Positions 1-10,401 of a stretch of 12,903 nt of DNA are shown here, one piece after another; positions within the stretch are counted from its first letter, which is position 1, and each line of letters opens with the position of its first letter. Below the pieces are notes generated by a model that made no database searches, was not told where the DNA came from, and worked only from the letters and a program-made list of their open reading frames with translations. The position numbers and the translations under genes are program-made. The DNA comes from DASZVN01 sp035547055 (GTDB taxonomy: Bacteria; Pseudomonadota; Alphaproteobacteria; Rhizobiales; Methylopilaceae), in NCBI GenBank assembly GCA_035547055.1, contig DASZVN010000083.1, positions 1 through 12,903 of the forward strand, given 5' to 3'.

Positions 1-163
1 CGCGGTTGCGTGGCCATGGGAGGTGTGTTAGGGAACCCGCGGCCCGCGGAGCGGCTCCCGGCGAGGGGTGGCTTGCGGCCTAGAATCACCCGGAAAATCA
101 GGGGCTTGGGATGCTTCTTCGCAGGCAGCGCCCGGACCCTGTGCAAGCGGCGAGAGTGGAGCG
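1..163. other. Non-coding leader upstream of atpH
   Basis: I see no convincing gene here. The upstream neighbour of the operon lies outside the window, or at most its last codons are at the very left edge. The stretch has a CCGCGG-C-CCGCGG repeat at about 37-49 and a less GC-rich patch at about 81-100, which is where a promoter for the atp operon would be expected. No good -35/-10 pair could be matched, so no promoter is called. Confidence 0.4.
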
Positions 164-723
164 GTGACGGGCGACGACGCGACCGTATCGGGCATTGCCA
201 GGCGCTACGGCTCGGCGCTTTACGAGCTCGCCCGCGAACAGGGCGCGGTCGATGCGGTGCTGGCCGACCTTGACCGCTTCGCCGGCCTCCTCCACGAGAG
301 CGAGGACCTGCGTCGCCTGGTCCACAGCCCGGTGTTCTCCGCCGAGGAGCAGCTCGCCGCCGTGACCGCGGTGCTCGCCCGCGCCGGGATCGGCGGCCTC
401 GCCGGCAATTTCATCCGCCTGACTGCGAAGAACCGCCGCCTGTTCGCGATCGCGGACATGATCAAGGCGTTCCGCGCGCTCGTCGCCCAGGCCCGCGGCG
501 AGGTCACCGCCGAGGTGACGCTCGCCGAGCGGCCGTCCGACGCCAGGCTCCGCGACATCGCCGAGGCCCTCCGCGCCGTCGCCGGGCGCGAGGTCCGGCT
601 CGACCTCAAGGTCGATCCTTCGATCATCGGTGGCCTGATCGTGCGGCTCGGCAGCCGCATGGTCGACACCTCGCTCAAGACCAAACTCACCCAGATGCAG
701 CTTGCCATGAAAGAGGTGCGCTG

Positions 724-724
<1 letters not shown>
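164..724 (+). CDS. atpH: F1F0 ATP synthase delta subunit (AtpH)
   Basis: Delta (OSCP-type) subunit of the F-type ATP synthase. It forms the peripheral stalk link between the top of the alpha3beta3 head and the F0 b subunits on the cytoplasmic face of the membrane. The GTG at 164 gives 186 residues, close to the family length, and puts the typical N-terminal RYGSALYELA helix at residues 14-23. A GAGAG at 152-156 sits 7 nt upstream. An ATG further up at 68 is in frame but would add 32 residues rich in Gly, Ser and Ala that are unlike the family. The C-terminal signature IGGLIVRLGSRMVDTSLKTK is intact. The stop overlaps the atpA start by one base (TGATG), which indicates translational coupling. 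First gene of the F1 operon. Identity is certain; the exact start is less so. Confidence 0.93.
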
Positions 725-2253
<1,529 letters not shown>

Positions 2254-2272
2254 GGAGCGACGGCGTCCCGCC

Positions 2273-3148
2273 ATGCCGAGCCTGAAGGACCTCCGCAACC
2301 GCATCGCCTCGGTCAAGGCGACGCAGAAGATCACCAAGGCGATGCAGATGGTCGCCGCGGCGAAGCTGCGTCGCGCCCAGAGCGCGGCCGAGAGCGCCCG
2401 CCCCTATGCCGAGCGCATGGAGGCGGTGCTGGCGAGCCTCGCCGCCGGCATGCAGGCCGGGGCGCAGGCCCCACGGCTCCTTGCCGGCACCGGGCTCGAC
2501 CGGACGCATCTCCTCGTCGTCGCGACCGGCGAGCGCGGCCTCGCCGGCGCCTTCAACTCGGCGATCGCCCGCCTCGCCCGCGACACCGCCGTGCGCCTGA
2601 TGGCCGAAGGCAAGGAGGTGAAGATCCTCTGCGTCGGCCGCAAGGGCGCCGACGTCCTGAAGCGCCAGTTCCCGTCGCGCATCGTCGAGGTCGTGGACCT
2701 GCGCGCGGTGCGCCAGGTCGGGTTCGGCGAAGCCGACATGATCGCGAAGAAGGTGCTCGACCTGTTCGACGCCGGCGAGTTCGACGTCGCGACCCTGTTC
2801 TTCTCGCGCTTCCGCTCGGTGATCTCGCAGGTGCCGACGGCGCAGCAGCTCATCCCTGCGCAGATGCCGGAGCAGGCGGCGACGGCCGAGCCGGTCGCCT
2901 ACGAGTACGAGCCCGACGAGAACGAGATCCTCGCCAACCTCCTGCCCAAGAACATCGCGACCCAGATCTTCCGCGCGCTCCTGGAGAACCAGGCCTCGTT
3001 CTACGGCGCCCAGATGAGCGCGATGGACAACGCCACCCGCAACGCCGGCGAGATGATCAAGCGCTACACGCTCGACTACAACCGCACCCGCCAGGCGATG
3101 ATCACCAAGGAGCTGATCGAGATCATCTCCGGCGCCGAGGCGCTTTGA
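2273..3148 (+). CDS. atpG: F1F0 ATP synthase gamma subunit (AtpG)
   Basis: Central rotor shaft of F1, turning inside the alpha3beta3 ring and carrying torque from the c-ring. The product has 291 residues, normal for alphaproteobacteria. The N-terminal coiled-coil helix begins MPSLKDLRNRIASVKATQKI and continues with the conserved TKAMQMVAAAKLRRAQ stretch. The C-terminal helix carries the conserved end ITKELIEIISGAEAL. The gene lies 19 nt after atpA. The only purine-rich stretch (GAGGAG at 2252-2257) overlaps the atpA stop and is about 15 nt from the ATG, longer than usual, so coupling to atpA translation is likely. The conserved N-terminus supports this start. Confidence 0.98.
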   Translation: MPSLKDLRNRIASVKATQKITKAMQMVAAAKLRRAQSAAESARPYAERMEAVLASLAAGMQAGAQAPRLLAGTGLDRTHLLVVATGERGLAGAFNSAIARLARDTAVRLMAEGKEVKILCVGRKGADVLKRQFPSRIVEVVDLRAVRQVGFGEADMIAKKVLDLFDAGEFDVATLFFSRFRSVISQVPTAQQLIPAQMPEQAATAEPVAYEYEPDENEILANLLPKNIATQIFRALLENQASFYGAQMSAMDNATRNAGEMIKRYTLDYNRTRQAMITKELIEIISGAEAL

Positions 3149-3158
3149 GGAGGCGGCG

Positions 3159-3563
3159 ATGGCCTACCACACTTCCGCAACGACGACGGGCGGCCGCAAC
3201 GGCCGCGCCATCCTGAAGGACAACGCCCTCGCGCTGGCGATGGCGATCCCGAAGGAGATGGGCGGCTCGGGCGAAGGCCACAATCCGGAGCAGCTCTTCG
3301 CGCTCGGCTATTCGGCCTGCTTCGGCTCGGCGATCCTCGCGCTCGCGAAGAAGCACAATGTCGACGGCCAGGCTGCCAGGGTGACCGTGAACCTCACCAT
3401 GGACAAGGACGAGGTCAGCTTCGGCTTCAACATCGAGATCAAGGTGCAGATCCCGGGCGCCGACCGCGCTGCGGTCGAGGCCCTGGTCCAGGATGCCCAC
3501 CGCATCTGCCCCTATTCCCGGGCGACGCACGGCAACGTGCCGGTCACGCTGACCGTCGTCTGA
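3159..3563 (+). CDS. ohr: Ohr-type organic hydroperoxide reductase (OsmC superfamily)
   Basis: Thiol peroxidase of the Ohr branch of the OsmC/Ohr superfamily, 134 residues. The family reduces organic and fatty-acid hydroperoxides with lipoyl-protein electrons. Both redox cysteines are present: Cys54 in LGYSACFGSA and Cys117 in HRICPYSRATHGNVPVTLTV. Glu44 lies 10 residues before Cys54, as in characterised Ohr proteins, and Arg13/Arg16 in GGRNGRA supply the active-site arginine. The CPYSRAT motif favours Ohr over OsmC. The gene starts 10 nt after atpG with a GAGGAGG overlapping the atpG stop, and ends 22 nt before atpD, so it is almost certainly co-transcribed with the F1 genes. No ohrR-type MarR regulator is next to it. 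Family assignment is strong; the true substrate is inferred. Confidence 0.9.
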   Translation: MAYHTSATTTGGRNGRAILKDNALALAMAIPKEMGGSGEGHNPEQLFALGYSACFGSAILALAKKHNVDGQAARVTVNLTMDKDEVSFGFNIEIKVQIPGADRAAVEALVQDAHRICPYSRATHGNVPVTLTVV

Positions 3564-3585
3564 CCCCGCACTCCAAGGAACGAAA

Positions 3586-5001
<1,416 letters not shown>

Positions 5002-5016
5002 GGGCGAACAGGGCGC

Positions 5017-5176
5017 CTGTCATCCCGGCCGGAGCACGCACAGCGGGCTTGCCTGGTGTGCGAACTTTAGAGGCCATCTCGGGCAAGCCCGAGATGGCTG
5101 GAGCCGGGATCCGGGGCCAGGTTCGGCGGATGAGACCGGATCCCGGACAGCGGCTTCGCCGCTTCCGGGATGACAG
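5017..5176. repeat. 160-bp palindromic intergenic repeat between atpD and atpC
   Basis: The element is bounded by a perfect 12-bp inverted repeat, CTGTCATCCCGG at 5017-5028 and CCGGGATGACAG at 5165-5176. Inside are further matched arms: GCCATCTCGGGC at 5073-5084 with its complement at 5087-5098, CCGGGATCCGG at 5104-5114 with its complement at 5136-5146, and AGCGGC-TTC-GCCGCT at 5149-5163. As RNA it would fold into a large multi-branched hairpin. Termini of the GTCATCCCGG type are familiar from dispersed REP/MITE-like repeats in alphaproteobacterial genomes. No open reading frame or transposase is present. It occupies most of the 207-nt gap between atpD and atpC and ends 32 nt before the atpC start. 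Confidence 0.8.
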
Positions 5177-5208
5177 CGTAGGCGGGCGCAGAAGCGCTGG
5201 AGAAACCG

Positions 5209-5628
5209 ATGGCCACTTTTCCCTTTGAGCTGGTCTCGCCCGAGCGGCTGCTGATCTCGGAGCCCGCCGACGAGGTGCGCGTGCCCGGCACCGAGGGCGA
5301 GTTTACCGTGCTGCCCGGCCACGCGCCGATCATCTCCTCGCTCCGGCCCGGCATCGTCACGGTGATCGCCGGCGGCACCACGCGGCGCCTGTTCGTCCGC
5401 TCCGGCCTTGCCGAGAACACGCCCGAGCGCGGCCTCACCATCCTCGCCGAAAACGCCCTCCCCGCCGAGGAGGTCGACGCGGCCAAGCTCGACCAGGAAA
5501 TCCAGGACGCAACCGAGGACCTCGCCGACGCCACCGCCGAAGACACCCGGCGTCGCGCCCAGGAGATGCTCGACCGCCTGCGCGAGCTGAAGGCGGCCAT
5601 CGGCTCCGGCCAGATCGCGACCCATTAG
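5209..5628 (+). CDS. atpC: F1F0 ATP synthase epsilon subunit (AtpC)
   Basis: Epsilon subunit of F1, which binds gamma and the c-ring and can restrain ATP hydrolysis. It has 139 residues. The N-terminal beta-sandwich (about 1-86) contains the conserved GEFTVLPGHAP at 30-40. The C-terminal part (about 87-135) is a charged helical hairpin starting LPAEEVDAAKLDQEI. A GGAGA at 5199-5203 lies 5 nt from the ATG. The gene is intact, but it is separated from atpD by a palindromic repeat, whereas the two are usually close. It is the last F1 gene; panC starts 34 nt downstream on the same strand. Confidence 0.96.
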   Translation: MATFPFELVSPERLLISEPADEVRVPGTEGEFTVLPGHAPIISSLRPGIVTVIAGGTTRRLFVRSGLAENTPERGLTILAENALPAEEVDAAKLDQEIQDATEDLADATAEDTRRRAQEMLDRLRELKAAIGSGQIATH

Positions 5629-5662
5629 AGGCGCTGGCATCCGCGCCCATGGGAGGCGGAGC

Positions 5663-6511
5663 ATGGCGAACCACCCCGACATCGCAAACGCGACGCGCGC
5701 CCTTCAGGCCCGCGTCGCGGCGTGGCGCGCCACGGGCGAGAGCGTCGCGCTGGTCCCGACCATGGGCGCGCTCCACGACGGCCACCTCGCGCTGGTGGAT
5801 GCCGCGGCGAAAGCGGCGCGGCGGGTGGTGGTGTCGATCTTCGTCAACCCGACGCAGTTCGCCCCGAACGAGGATTTTTCGCGCTATCCCCGCACCTTCG
5901 ACGCGGATCGGGCGAAGCTCGCGGCCAAGCCCGTCGACCTGATCTGGGCACCCTCGGTCGAGGAGATGTATCCCGCCGGCTTCGCCACCAGGATCGTTCC
6001 CGCCGGGCCGGCCGAAGGCCTGGAGAGCGTCACCCGGCCGCATTTCTTCGCCGGCGTCGCGACCGTGGTGGCGAAGCTGCTGCTCCAGGTCCGGCCCGAC
6101 GTCGCCCTGTTCGGCGAGAAGGACTTCCAGCAGCTCCGCGTGATCGAACGACTCGTGGCGGATCTCGACATCCCCGTCCGCATCGAGGGGGTGCCGATCG
6201 TCCGCGAGGCCGACGGCCTCGCCCTGTCCTCGCGCAACGCCTATCTCGCGCCCGCCGAGCGCGCCGCCGCGCCGGCGCTCCATCGGGCGCTCGCCGCGGC
6301 CGCCGCGGCGATCGAAGGCGGCGCCGCAGCGGAGACGGCTCTTGCCGAAGCCCGGCAGACAATCGCCGCCGCGGGCTTCGTCGTGGACTACGTGGAGCTC
6401 CGCGATGCCGCGACGCTCGCAGCGCCGGCCGCCGGCCGGCCGCGGCGCCTGCTCGCGGCCGCGAAGCTCGGCGCGACGCGCCTCATCGACAACGTCGCGG
6501 TGGGAGCCTGA
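5663..6511 (+). CDS. panC: Pantoate--beta-alanine ligase (pantothenate synthetase)
   Basis: Cytoplasmic enzyme that condenses pantoate with beta-alanine using ATP through a pantoyl-adenylate intermediate. This is the last step of vitamin B5 synthesis, feeding coenzyme A. It has 282 residues, the normal length. The nucleotidyl-transferase HIGH-like motif is MGALHDGH at 34-41. The conserved FVNPTQFAPNEDFSRYPRTF (60-79), LFGEKDFQQL (149-158) and the KMSKS-like LALSSRN (186-192) are all present. A GGGAGGCGGAGC stretch lies directly before the ATG. panC is commonly found beside panB; here it follows the atp operon by 34 nt and precedes the glutathione transferase gene by 9 nt. Confidence 0.96.
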   Translation: MANHPDIANATRALQARVAAWRATGESVALVPTMGALHDGHLALVDAAAKAARRVVVSIFVNPTQFAPNEDFSRYPRTFDADRAKLAAKPVDLIWAPSVEEMYPAGFATRIVPAGPAEGLESVTRPHFFAGVATVVAKLLLQVRPDVALFGEKDFQQLRVIERLVADLDIPVRIEGVPIVREADGLALSSRNAYLAPAERAAAPALHRALAAAAAAIEGGAAAETALAEARQTIAAAGFVVDYVELRDAATLAAPAAGRPRRLLAAAKLGATRLIDNVAVGA

Positions 6512-6520
6512 GGAAGCGCC

Positions 6521-7174
6521 ATGGCCTATCAGCTCGTCGTCGCCGACAAGACCTACTCGAGCTGGTCGCTCCGGCCCTGGCTGATGATGAGGGTCGCGGG
6601 CATCCCGTTCGCGGAGGTGAACGTGCGGCTGGGCCTGCCCGGCCAGCAGGGCACCTTTCTCGACCAGTCGCCCGCCGGCAAGGTGCCGGTGCTGAGGGAC
6701 GGCGACACGGTCGTCTGGGATTCGCTCGCGATCCTCGAATATCTCGCCGAGCGCCACCCCGAGGCTCACGTCTGGCCGGCCGATCCTGCGGCACGGGCCG
6801 AGGCCCGCTCCGTCTCGGCCGAGATGCACAGCGGCTTTCCCGACCTGCGCCGCGTGCTCGGCATGAACCTCAGGCGGCCGCCGGCCCCGGTCGAGCAGGA
6901 CGAGGGCACTCGGCGCGACGTCGCCCGGATCCGGCAATTGTGGCAGGCGGCGCGCGGCCGTTTCGGCCGCGGCGGCCCTTTCCTCTACGGCCGCTTCTCG
7001 GCCGCGGACGCCATGTACGCGCCGGTCGTGACCCGCTTCGAGACCTACGCCGTCCCTGTCGACGGCCCGGTCCGCACCTATATGAATGCCGTGCTGGCGC
7101 TCGCGCCGATGCAGGAATGGTACGATGCTGCGCGGCGCGAGCCGCCGAGCCTGCGCGACCAGGTCCAGCCCTAG
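6521..7174 (+). CDS. Glutathione S-transferase family protein
   Basis: Soluble two-domain glutathione transferase of 217 residues. The N-terminal thioredoxin-like domain (about 1-80) has a YSSWSLRPW motif at 12-20 with Ser13/Ser14 as the likely glutathione-activating residue. It also has the cis-proline loop KVPVL at 54-58 and DSLAI at 67-71, where Asp67-Ser68 bind the gamma-glutamyl group. The rest is the all-helical domain. The SSWSLRPW form resembles the YfcF/zeta-like bacterial group, whose substrates vary (peroxides, isomerisations), so no specific reaction is assigned. The start is supported by GAGGA overlapping the panC stop. A link to the upstream peroxidase gene in peroxide defence is possible but only positional. 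Confidence 0.9.
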   Translation: MAYQLVVADKTYSSWSLRPWLMMRVAGIPFAEVNVRLGLPGQQGTFLDQSPAGKVPVLRDGDTVVWDSLAILEYLAERHPEAHVWPADPAARAEARSVSAEMHSGFPDLRRVLGMNLRRPPAPVEQDEGTRRDVARIRQLWQAARGRFGRGGPFLYGRFSAADAMYAPVVTRFETYAVPVDGPVRTYMNAVLALAPMQEWYDAARREPPSLRDQVQP

Positions 7175-7253
7175 GGACTTGCTTCCGCCGCCCAACCGTC
7201 GCACATGGGCGCGTCTTGAGATCGTCCGATCCGCTTCCGACCAACGGGCCGCC

Positions 7254-7733
7254 ATGAACCGCCTCCTCGCCGTCGGTGCTCTTGCCCTCCTCGCGGCGAT
7301 CGCCGCCAGCGCCCCCGCCGGCGCCCGCAGCAGCCACCGCCACCACGCGGCTCCCGGCCCGACGGCCGTCGGACGCCCCGGCCAGCTTCAATACGTGCTG
7401 ATCGACGACCACGATCCGCGCCGGCTCGAGCGCGCCGCCCGCACCGCGCGCGACCTCGCCGCCGCCCATCAGGTGAAGGAGTTCCGCATCGTCCTGCTCG
7501 GCCCGGCGGTGCTGCTGGCGATCCCCGGCAGCAACATCGTGCAGAAGGAGGTGGAGGGCATCGTGCGCCGCTATCCGGCGATCCATCTCGTGGTGTGCCG
7601 CGAGGTGGTGGACGCGCTGGCGAAGGCGGCCCACCGCCGGCCGCCGCTCCTGCCGGGCACCCAGGTGCTGACCTGCAACGGCCTCGGCGGCCTCATGAAC
7701 AAGGGCGGGTGGGAGCCGGTGCCGGGGCTCTAG
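7254..7733 (+). CDS. Small exported DsrE-like family protein
   Basis: A 159-residue protein with an N-terminal Sec-type signal peptide: a positive MNR, a hydrophobic core LLAVGALALLAAIAA, and a likely cleavage near ASAPAGA at about 19-24. A His-rich stretch, SSHRHH, follows. The mature part looks like the DsrE/DsrF-like fold. It has a first strand QYVLIDDHDP (45-54), a strand RIVLLGPAV (78-86), a strand HLVVCREVVDAL (111-122) and a terminal LLPGTQVLTCNGLGGLMNKGGW segment. Cys115 sits where DsrE-like proteins often have a cysteine; Cys141 is a second. Family members handle sulfur relay or have unknown roles, and an exported version has no assigned function. The reading frame is open upstream to 7086, but that part overlaps the GST gene, so the ATG at 7254 is preferred. 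The gene lies 16 nt before kup. Confidence 0.68.
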   Translation: MNRLLAVGALALLAAIAASAPAGARSSHRHHAAPGPTAVGRPGQLQYVLIDDHDPRRLERAARTARDLAAAHQVKEFRIVLLGPAVLLAIPGSNIVQKEVEGIVRRYPAIHLVVCREVVDALAKAAHRRPPLLPGTQVLTCNGLGGLMNKGGWEPVPGL

Positions 7734-7749
7734 CCCGACGGCGCGACCG

Positions 7750-9714
7750 ATGGCAATGCAGCGCAACAGCCGGCCGGCGACGCCTTCCGAGGAGGCGGCC
7801 GATGCTGCCCTCGGCCACGCCGCCCTGCCCGGCGAAGGGGCCGTCGAACCGGCGCCACGCGTCGGCCTCGCCGCGCTGACCATCGGCTCGATCGGGGTCG
7901 TCTACGGCGACATCGGCACAAGCCCGCTCTACGCCTTCCGCGAGGCGATCGACGCCGCGGTGCCCGGCCCCGGCGCGCCGACCCCGCTGGTCGCGTACGG
8001 CGTCGTGTCGCTGATCCTGTGGACGCTGTTCATCATCGTCACGCTGAAATACGTCGTCCTGCTCCTGAACGCCGACAACCGCGGCGAGGGCGGCACGCTC
8101 GCCCTGATGGCGCTGGCGCAGCGGGCGCTGGGCTATGCCAGCCCGATCATTCTCGTGCTCGGCGCCGTGGCGGCCTCGCTGTTCTACGGCGATGCGGTCA
8201 TCACCCCGGCGCTCTCGGTGCTGTCGGCGATCGAGGGCCTCAAGGTCGCTGCGCCCAACCTGACGCCGTTCGTCGTGCCGATCACCGTCGTCATCCTGGT
8301 GCTGCTGTTCGCGGTGCAGTCGCGCGGCACCGCTCGGGTCGCGGCCTTCTTCGGCCCGGTGATGCTGCTGTGGTTCCTCGCGATCGCGATCGCCGGCGCC
8401 TACAACCTCGCCCAGGAGCCGGGCGTCCTGCGCGCGTTCAACCCGGCCTACGCGGTCGATTTCCTCACCCATCACGGCATGATCGGCCTGCTCACCCTGG
8501 GCTCGGTGTTCCTGGCCGTCACCGGTGCCGAGGCGCTCTATGCCGATCTCGGCCATTTCGGCGCCCCGCCGATCCGCATCGCCTGGCTGGTGCTGGTGCT
8601 GCCGTCGCTGGTCCTGAACTATCTCGGCCAGGGCGCGCTGGTCGTGACCAAGCCCGACGCCGCCGAGAATCCGTTCTTCCTGCTGATGCCGAGCTGGGCG
8701 CTGCTGCCGGTGGTCTGCCTCGCCGCGGCGGCCACCATCATCGCGAGCCAGGCGGTCATCACCGGGGCCTATTCGCTGAGTCGCCAGGCGATCCAGCTCG
8801 GCCTCCTGCCGCGCCTCGAGGTGCGCCACACCTCGGCCCGGCATTTCGGCCAGATCTACGTGCCGCGCATCAACCTGTTCATGCTGCTCGGCGTGCTCCT
8901 CCTGGTCGGGCTGTTCGGCACGTCGAGCGCGCTGGCCGGGGCCTACGGCATCGCGGTCAGCGGCACCATGGTCGTGACCGCTCTGATGGCGGTGGTGGTG
9001 ATCTGGCGCAACTGGCACTGGGGACCGGTGCTCGCCTGCGCGGTGATCGCGCCGTTCCTCGCGCTCGACCTCGTGTTCTTCGGCGCCAACCTCCTGAAGA
9101 TCGTCGAGGGCGGCTGGATGCCGCTCCTGTTCGGCGGCGTGCTCCTCACGGTGATGCTGAGCTGGCGCAAGGGCACCCGCATCGTCATCGCCAAGACGCG
9201 GCGCCTCGAGGTCCCGCTCGCCGACCTCGTGCGCACGCTGGAGAAGAAGCCGCCGCACCGCGTGCCGGGCACCGCCGTCTTCCTGACCAGCGACCCCGAC
9301 AGCGCGCCGACCGCCCTCCTCCACAGCCTCAAGCACTACAAGGTGCTGCACGAACGCAACGTCATCCTGACGGTGCTGACCGCCGACGCGCCTCGCGTCG
9401 ACCCCGACGAGCGGGTCAAGATCGACCGGCTCGGCGACACCTTCTGGCGCATGTGCGTGACCTACGGCTTCGCCGAGAGCCCGAACATCTCCAAGGCGCT
9501 CGCGATCGCCCGCCGCCAGGGCTGGACCTACGACATCATGGCGCTGTCGTTCTTCCTGTCGCGCCGCTCGCTCCGCCGCGCGCCGCGCTCGGCGATGCCG
9601 CGCTGGCAGGAGAAGCTCTACATCGCGCTCGCCCGCAACTCCGACGACGCGTCGAGCTATTTCCAGATCCCGACCGAGCGCGTCGTCGAGATCGGCTCGC
9701 CCGTCACGATCTGA
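7750..9714 (+). CDS. kup: Low-affinity potassium transporter Kup
   Basis: Inner-membrane K+ uptake protein of the KUP/HAK/KT family, thought to work as a K+/H+ symporter. It has 654 residues. A 30-40 residue hydrophilic N-terminal extension precedes the family hallmark VYGDIGTSPLYA at 51-62. About twelve hydrophobic segments span roughly 41-470, with conserved NRGEGGTLALM (110-120), YGDAVITPALSVLSAIEGL (146-164), EALYADLGHFG (261-271) and EGGWMPLL (453-460). The C-terminal soluble domain ends SSYFQIPTERVVEIGSPVTI. No clear Shine-Dalgarno sequence precedes ATG 7750 or the alternative Met3 at 7756, so translation may depend on reinitiation from the gene just upstream. It is the last gene of the long plus-strand run. 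Confidence 0.97.
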   Translation: MAMQRNSRPATPSEEAADAALGHAALPGEGAVEPAPRVGLAALTIGSIGVVYGDIGTSPLYAFREAIDAAVPGPGAPTPLVAYGVVSLILWTLFIIVTLKYVVLLLNADNRGEGGTLALMALAQRALGYASPIILVLGAVAASLFYGDAVITPALSVLSAIEGLKVAAPNLTPFVVPITVVILVLLFAVQSRGTARVAAFFGPVMLLWFLAIAIAGAYNLAQEPGVLRAFNPAYAVDFLTHHGMIGLLTLGSVFLAVTGAEALYADLGHFGAPPIRIAWLVLVLPSLVLNYLGQGALVVTKPDAAENPFFLLMPSWALLPVVCLAAAATIIASQAVITGAYSLSRQAIQLGLLPRLEVRHTSARHFGQIYVPRINLFMLLGVLLLVGLFGTSSALAGAYGIAVSGTMVVTALMAVVVIWRNWHWGPVLACAVIAPFLALDLVFFGANLLKIVEGGWMPLLFGGVLLTVMLSWRKGTRIVIAKTRRLEVPLADLVRTLEKKPPHRVPGTAVFLTSDPDSAPTALLHSLKHYKVLHERNVILTVLTADAPRVDPDERVKIDRLGDTFWRMCVTYGFAESPNISKALAIARRQGWTYDIMALSFFLSRRSLRRAPRSAMPRWQEKLYIALARNSDDASSYFQIPTERVVEIGSPVTI

Positions 9715-9746
9715 AGCGCGCCGTCGGTCACCACGACGTCGCCTGA

Positions 9747-9868
9747 CCCCCTCCGGCTCGCTACGCTCGCCACCTCCCCCGCGTCGCAGGGGAGGATCAA
9801 GCAGGCGCGGCGCAAATCCTCCCCCGCGCAGCGGGGGAGGGGGACCATGCGAAGCATGGTGGAGGGGG
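9747..9868. repeat. Nested-hairpin intergenic repeat, probable bidirectional terminator
   Basis: A 122-bp element closed by CCCCCTCC (9747-9754) and its complement GGAGGGGG (9861-9868). It contains three hairpins: CCTCCCC/GGGGAGG (9773-9779 with 9789-9795), a perfect 10-bp stem CCTCCCCCGC/GCGGGGGAGG with a 3-nt loop (9818-9840), and ACCATGC-GAA-GCATGGT (9844-9860). This C/G-run repeat with a GAAGCATGG arm is typical of dispersed intergenic elements in high-GC alphaproteobacteria. It fills the gap between the convergent kup and SnoaL-like genes, so both transcripts would run into strong hairpins. No U-tract follows, so intrinsic termination is plausible but not certain. Confidence 0.75.
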
Positions 9869-9882
9869 CGGCCGGACCCGCC

Positions 9883-10392
9883 TTACTCCGCCGCCTTGGA
9901 CGACACCGGGCGCGCCGGGCCGGGCCGCGGCGGCATGGTGATCTTGCCCTTCCACGGCACCTGGTCGACCGTCGTCCAGGCGTTGACCCGCAGCGACTGG
10001 AACACCCAGACGCCGTTCTCCTTGATGCAGAAATCGTCGCGGGTGCCGATGCCGAAGACAAAATTGGTGTTGTAGTCGACGCTGTGCTGGAAGATCTGGA
10101 AGAAGCTCTTCACGCGCGCGCCGCCGTTCTCGGCCTTCATCAGGAAGGTGTCGAAGACGTGGTGGCGGGCGAACCACCAGCTCTGGCGGTCGTACCAGAG
10201 CTCGTGGAGGTTCGCGAGGATCGCCTCGTGGCCTTGCACCCGGCCCTGCCAGAGATGGTCGAACCAGCAATCCTTCGCGAAGCAGGTCACCGCCAGCTCC
10301 TCGTCGGCAAGATCGATCGCCCAGGAGTAGCGGGCGAACAGATCCTGGATGTCGAGCCGGTCCTCGACCGATAGCCCCGTCGCCCCGCTCAT
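9883..10392 (-). CDS. SnoaL-like / NTF2-fold protein
   Basis: A protein of about 169 residues with a SnoaL-like (NTF2 alpha+beta cone) domain. The opening SVEDRLDIQDLFARYSWAIDLAD and the later GHEAI, RHHVFDTF and FQSLRVNAW segments match this fold. NTF2-fold enzymes include dehydratases, isomerases and ring-hydroxylating dioxygenase small subunits. Asp27 (in WAIDLAD) and His77/His78 (in ARHHV) lie roughly where the LinA/BaiE-type catalytic Asp-His pair is found, so a dehydratase-like activity is possible. No signal peptide is seen. The C-terminus ends in a Pro-rich tail. Two ATGs are available: the one at 10398 has GGAGG only 3 nt away, while the one at 10392 has it 9 nt away, so 10392 is preferred. 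It lies downstream of the dioxygenase gene on the same strand, 154 nt away. Exact function unknown. Confidence 0.8.
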   Translation of the reverse strand: MSGATGLSVEDRLDIQDLFARYSWAIDLADEELAVTCFAKDCWFDHLWQGRVQGHEAILANLHELWYDRQSWWFARHHVFDTFLMKAENGGARVKSFFQIFQHSVDYNTNFVFGIGTRDDFCIKENGVWVFQSLRVNAWTTVDQVPWKGKITMPPRPGPARPVSSKAAE

Positions 10393-10401
10393 CCGCATCT
10401 T

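Noticed and set aside
68..163. Upstream ATG giving a 32-residue longer AtpH
   Set aside because: The extra residues are unlike the family N-terminus and GTG 164 gives the usual length.
10..273. 87-codon plus-strand frame at the left edge
   Set aside because: It overlaps atpH in another frame and is Arg/Gly-rich without a family match.
5435..7255. 606-codon minus-strand and overlapping 511-codon plus-strand frames over panC and GST
   Set aside because: Both are shadows of panC and the GST gene, with Arg/Gly/Pro-rich sequence and no recognisable motif.
7693..9351. 552-codon minus-strand frame opposite kup
   Set aside because: The translation is extremely rich in His, Gln, Arg, Asp and Glu, as expected from antisense reading of a membrane-protein gene; kup is complete.
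9747..9868. CRISPR-like appearance of repeated C/G blocks
   Set aside because: The repeats are inverted hairpin arms, not direct repeats with regular spacers.
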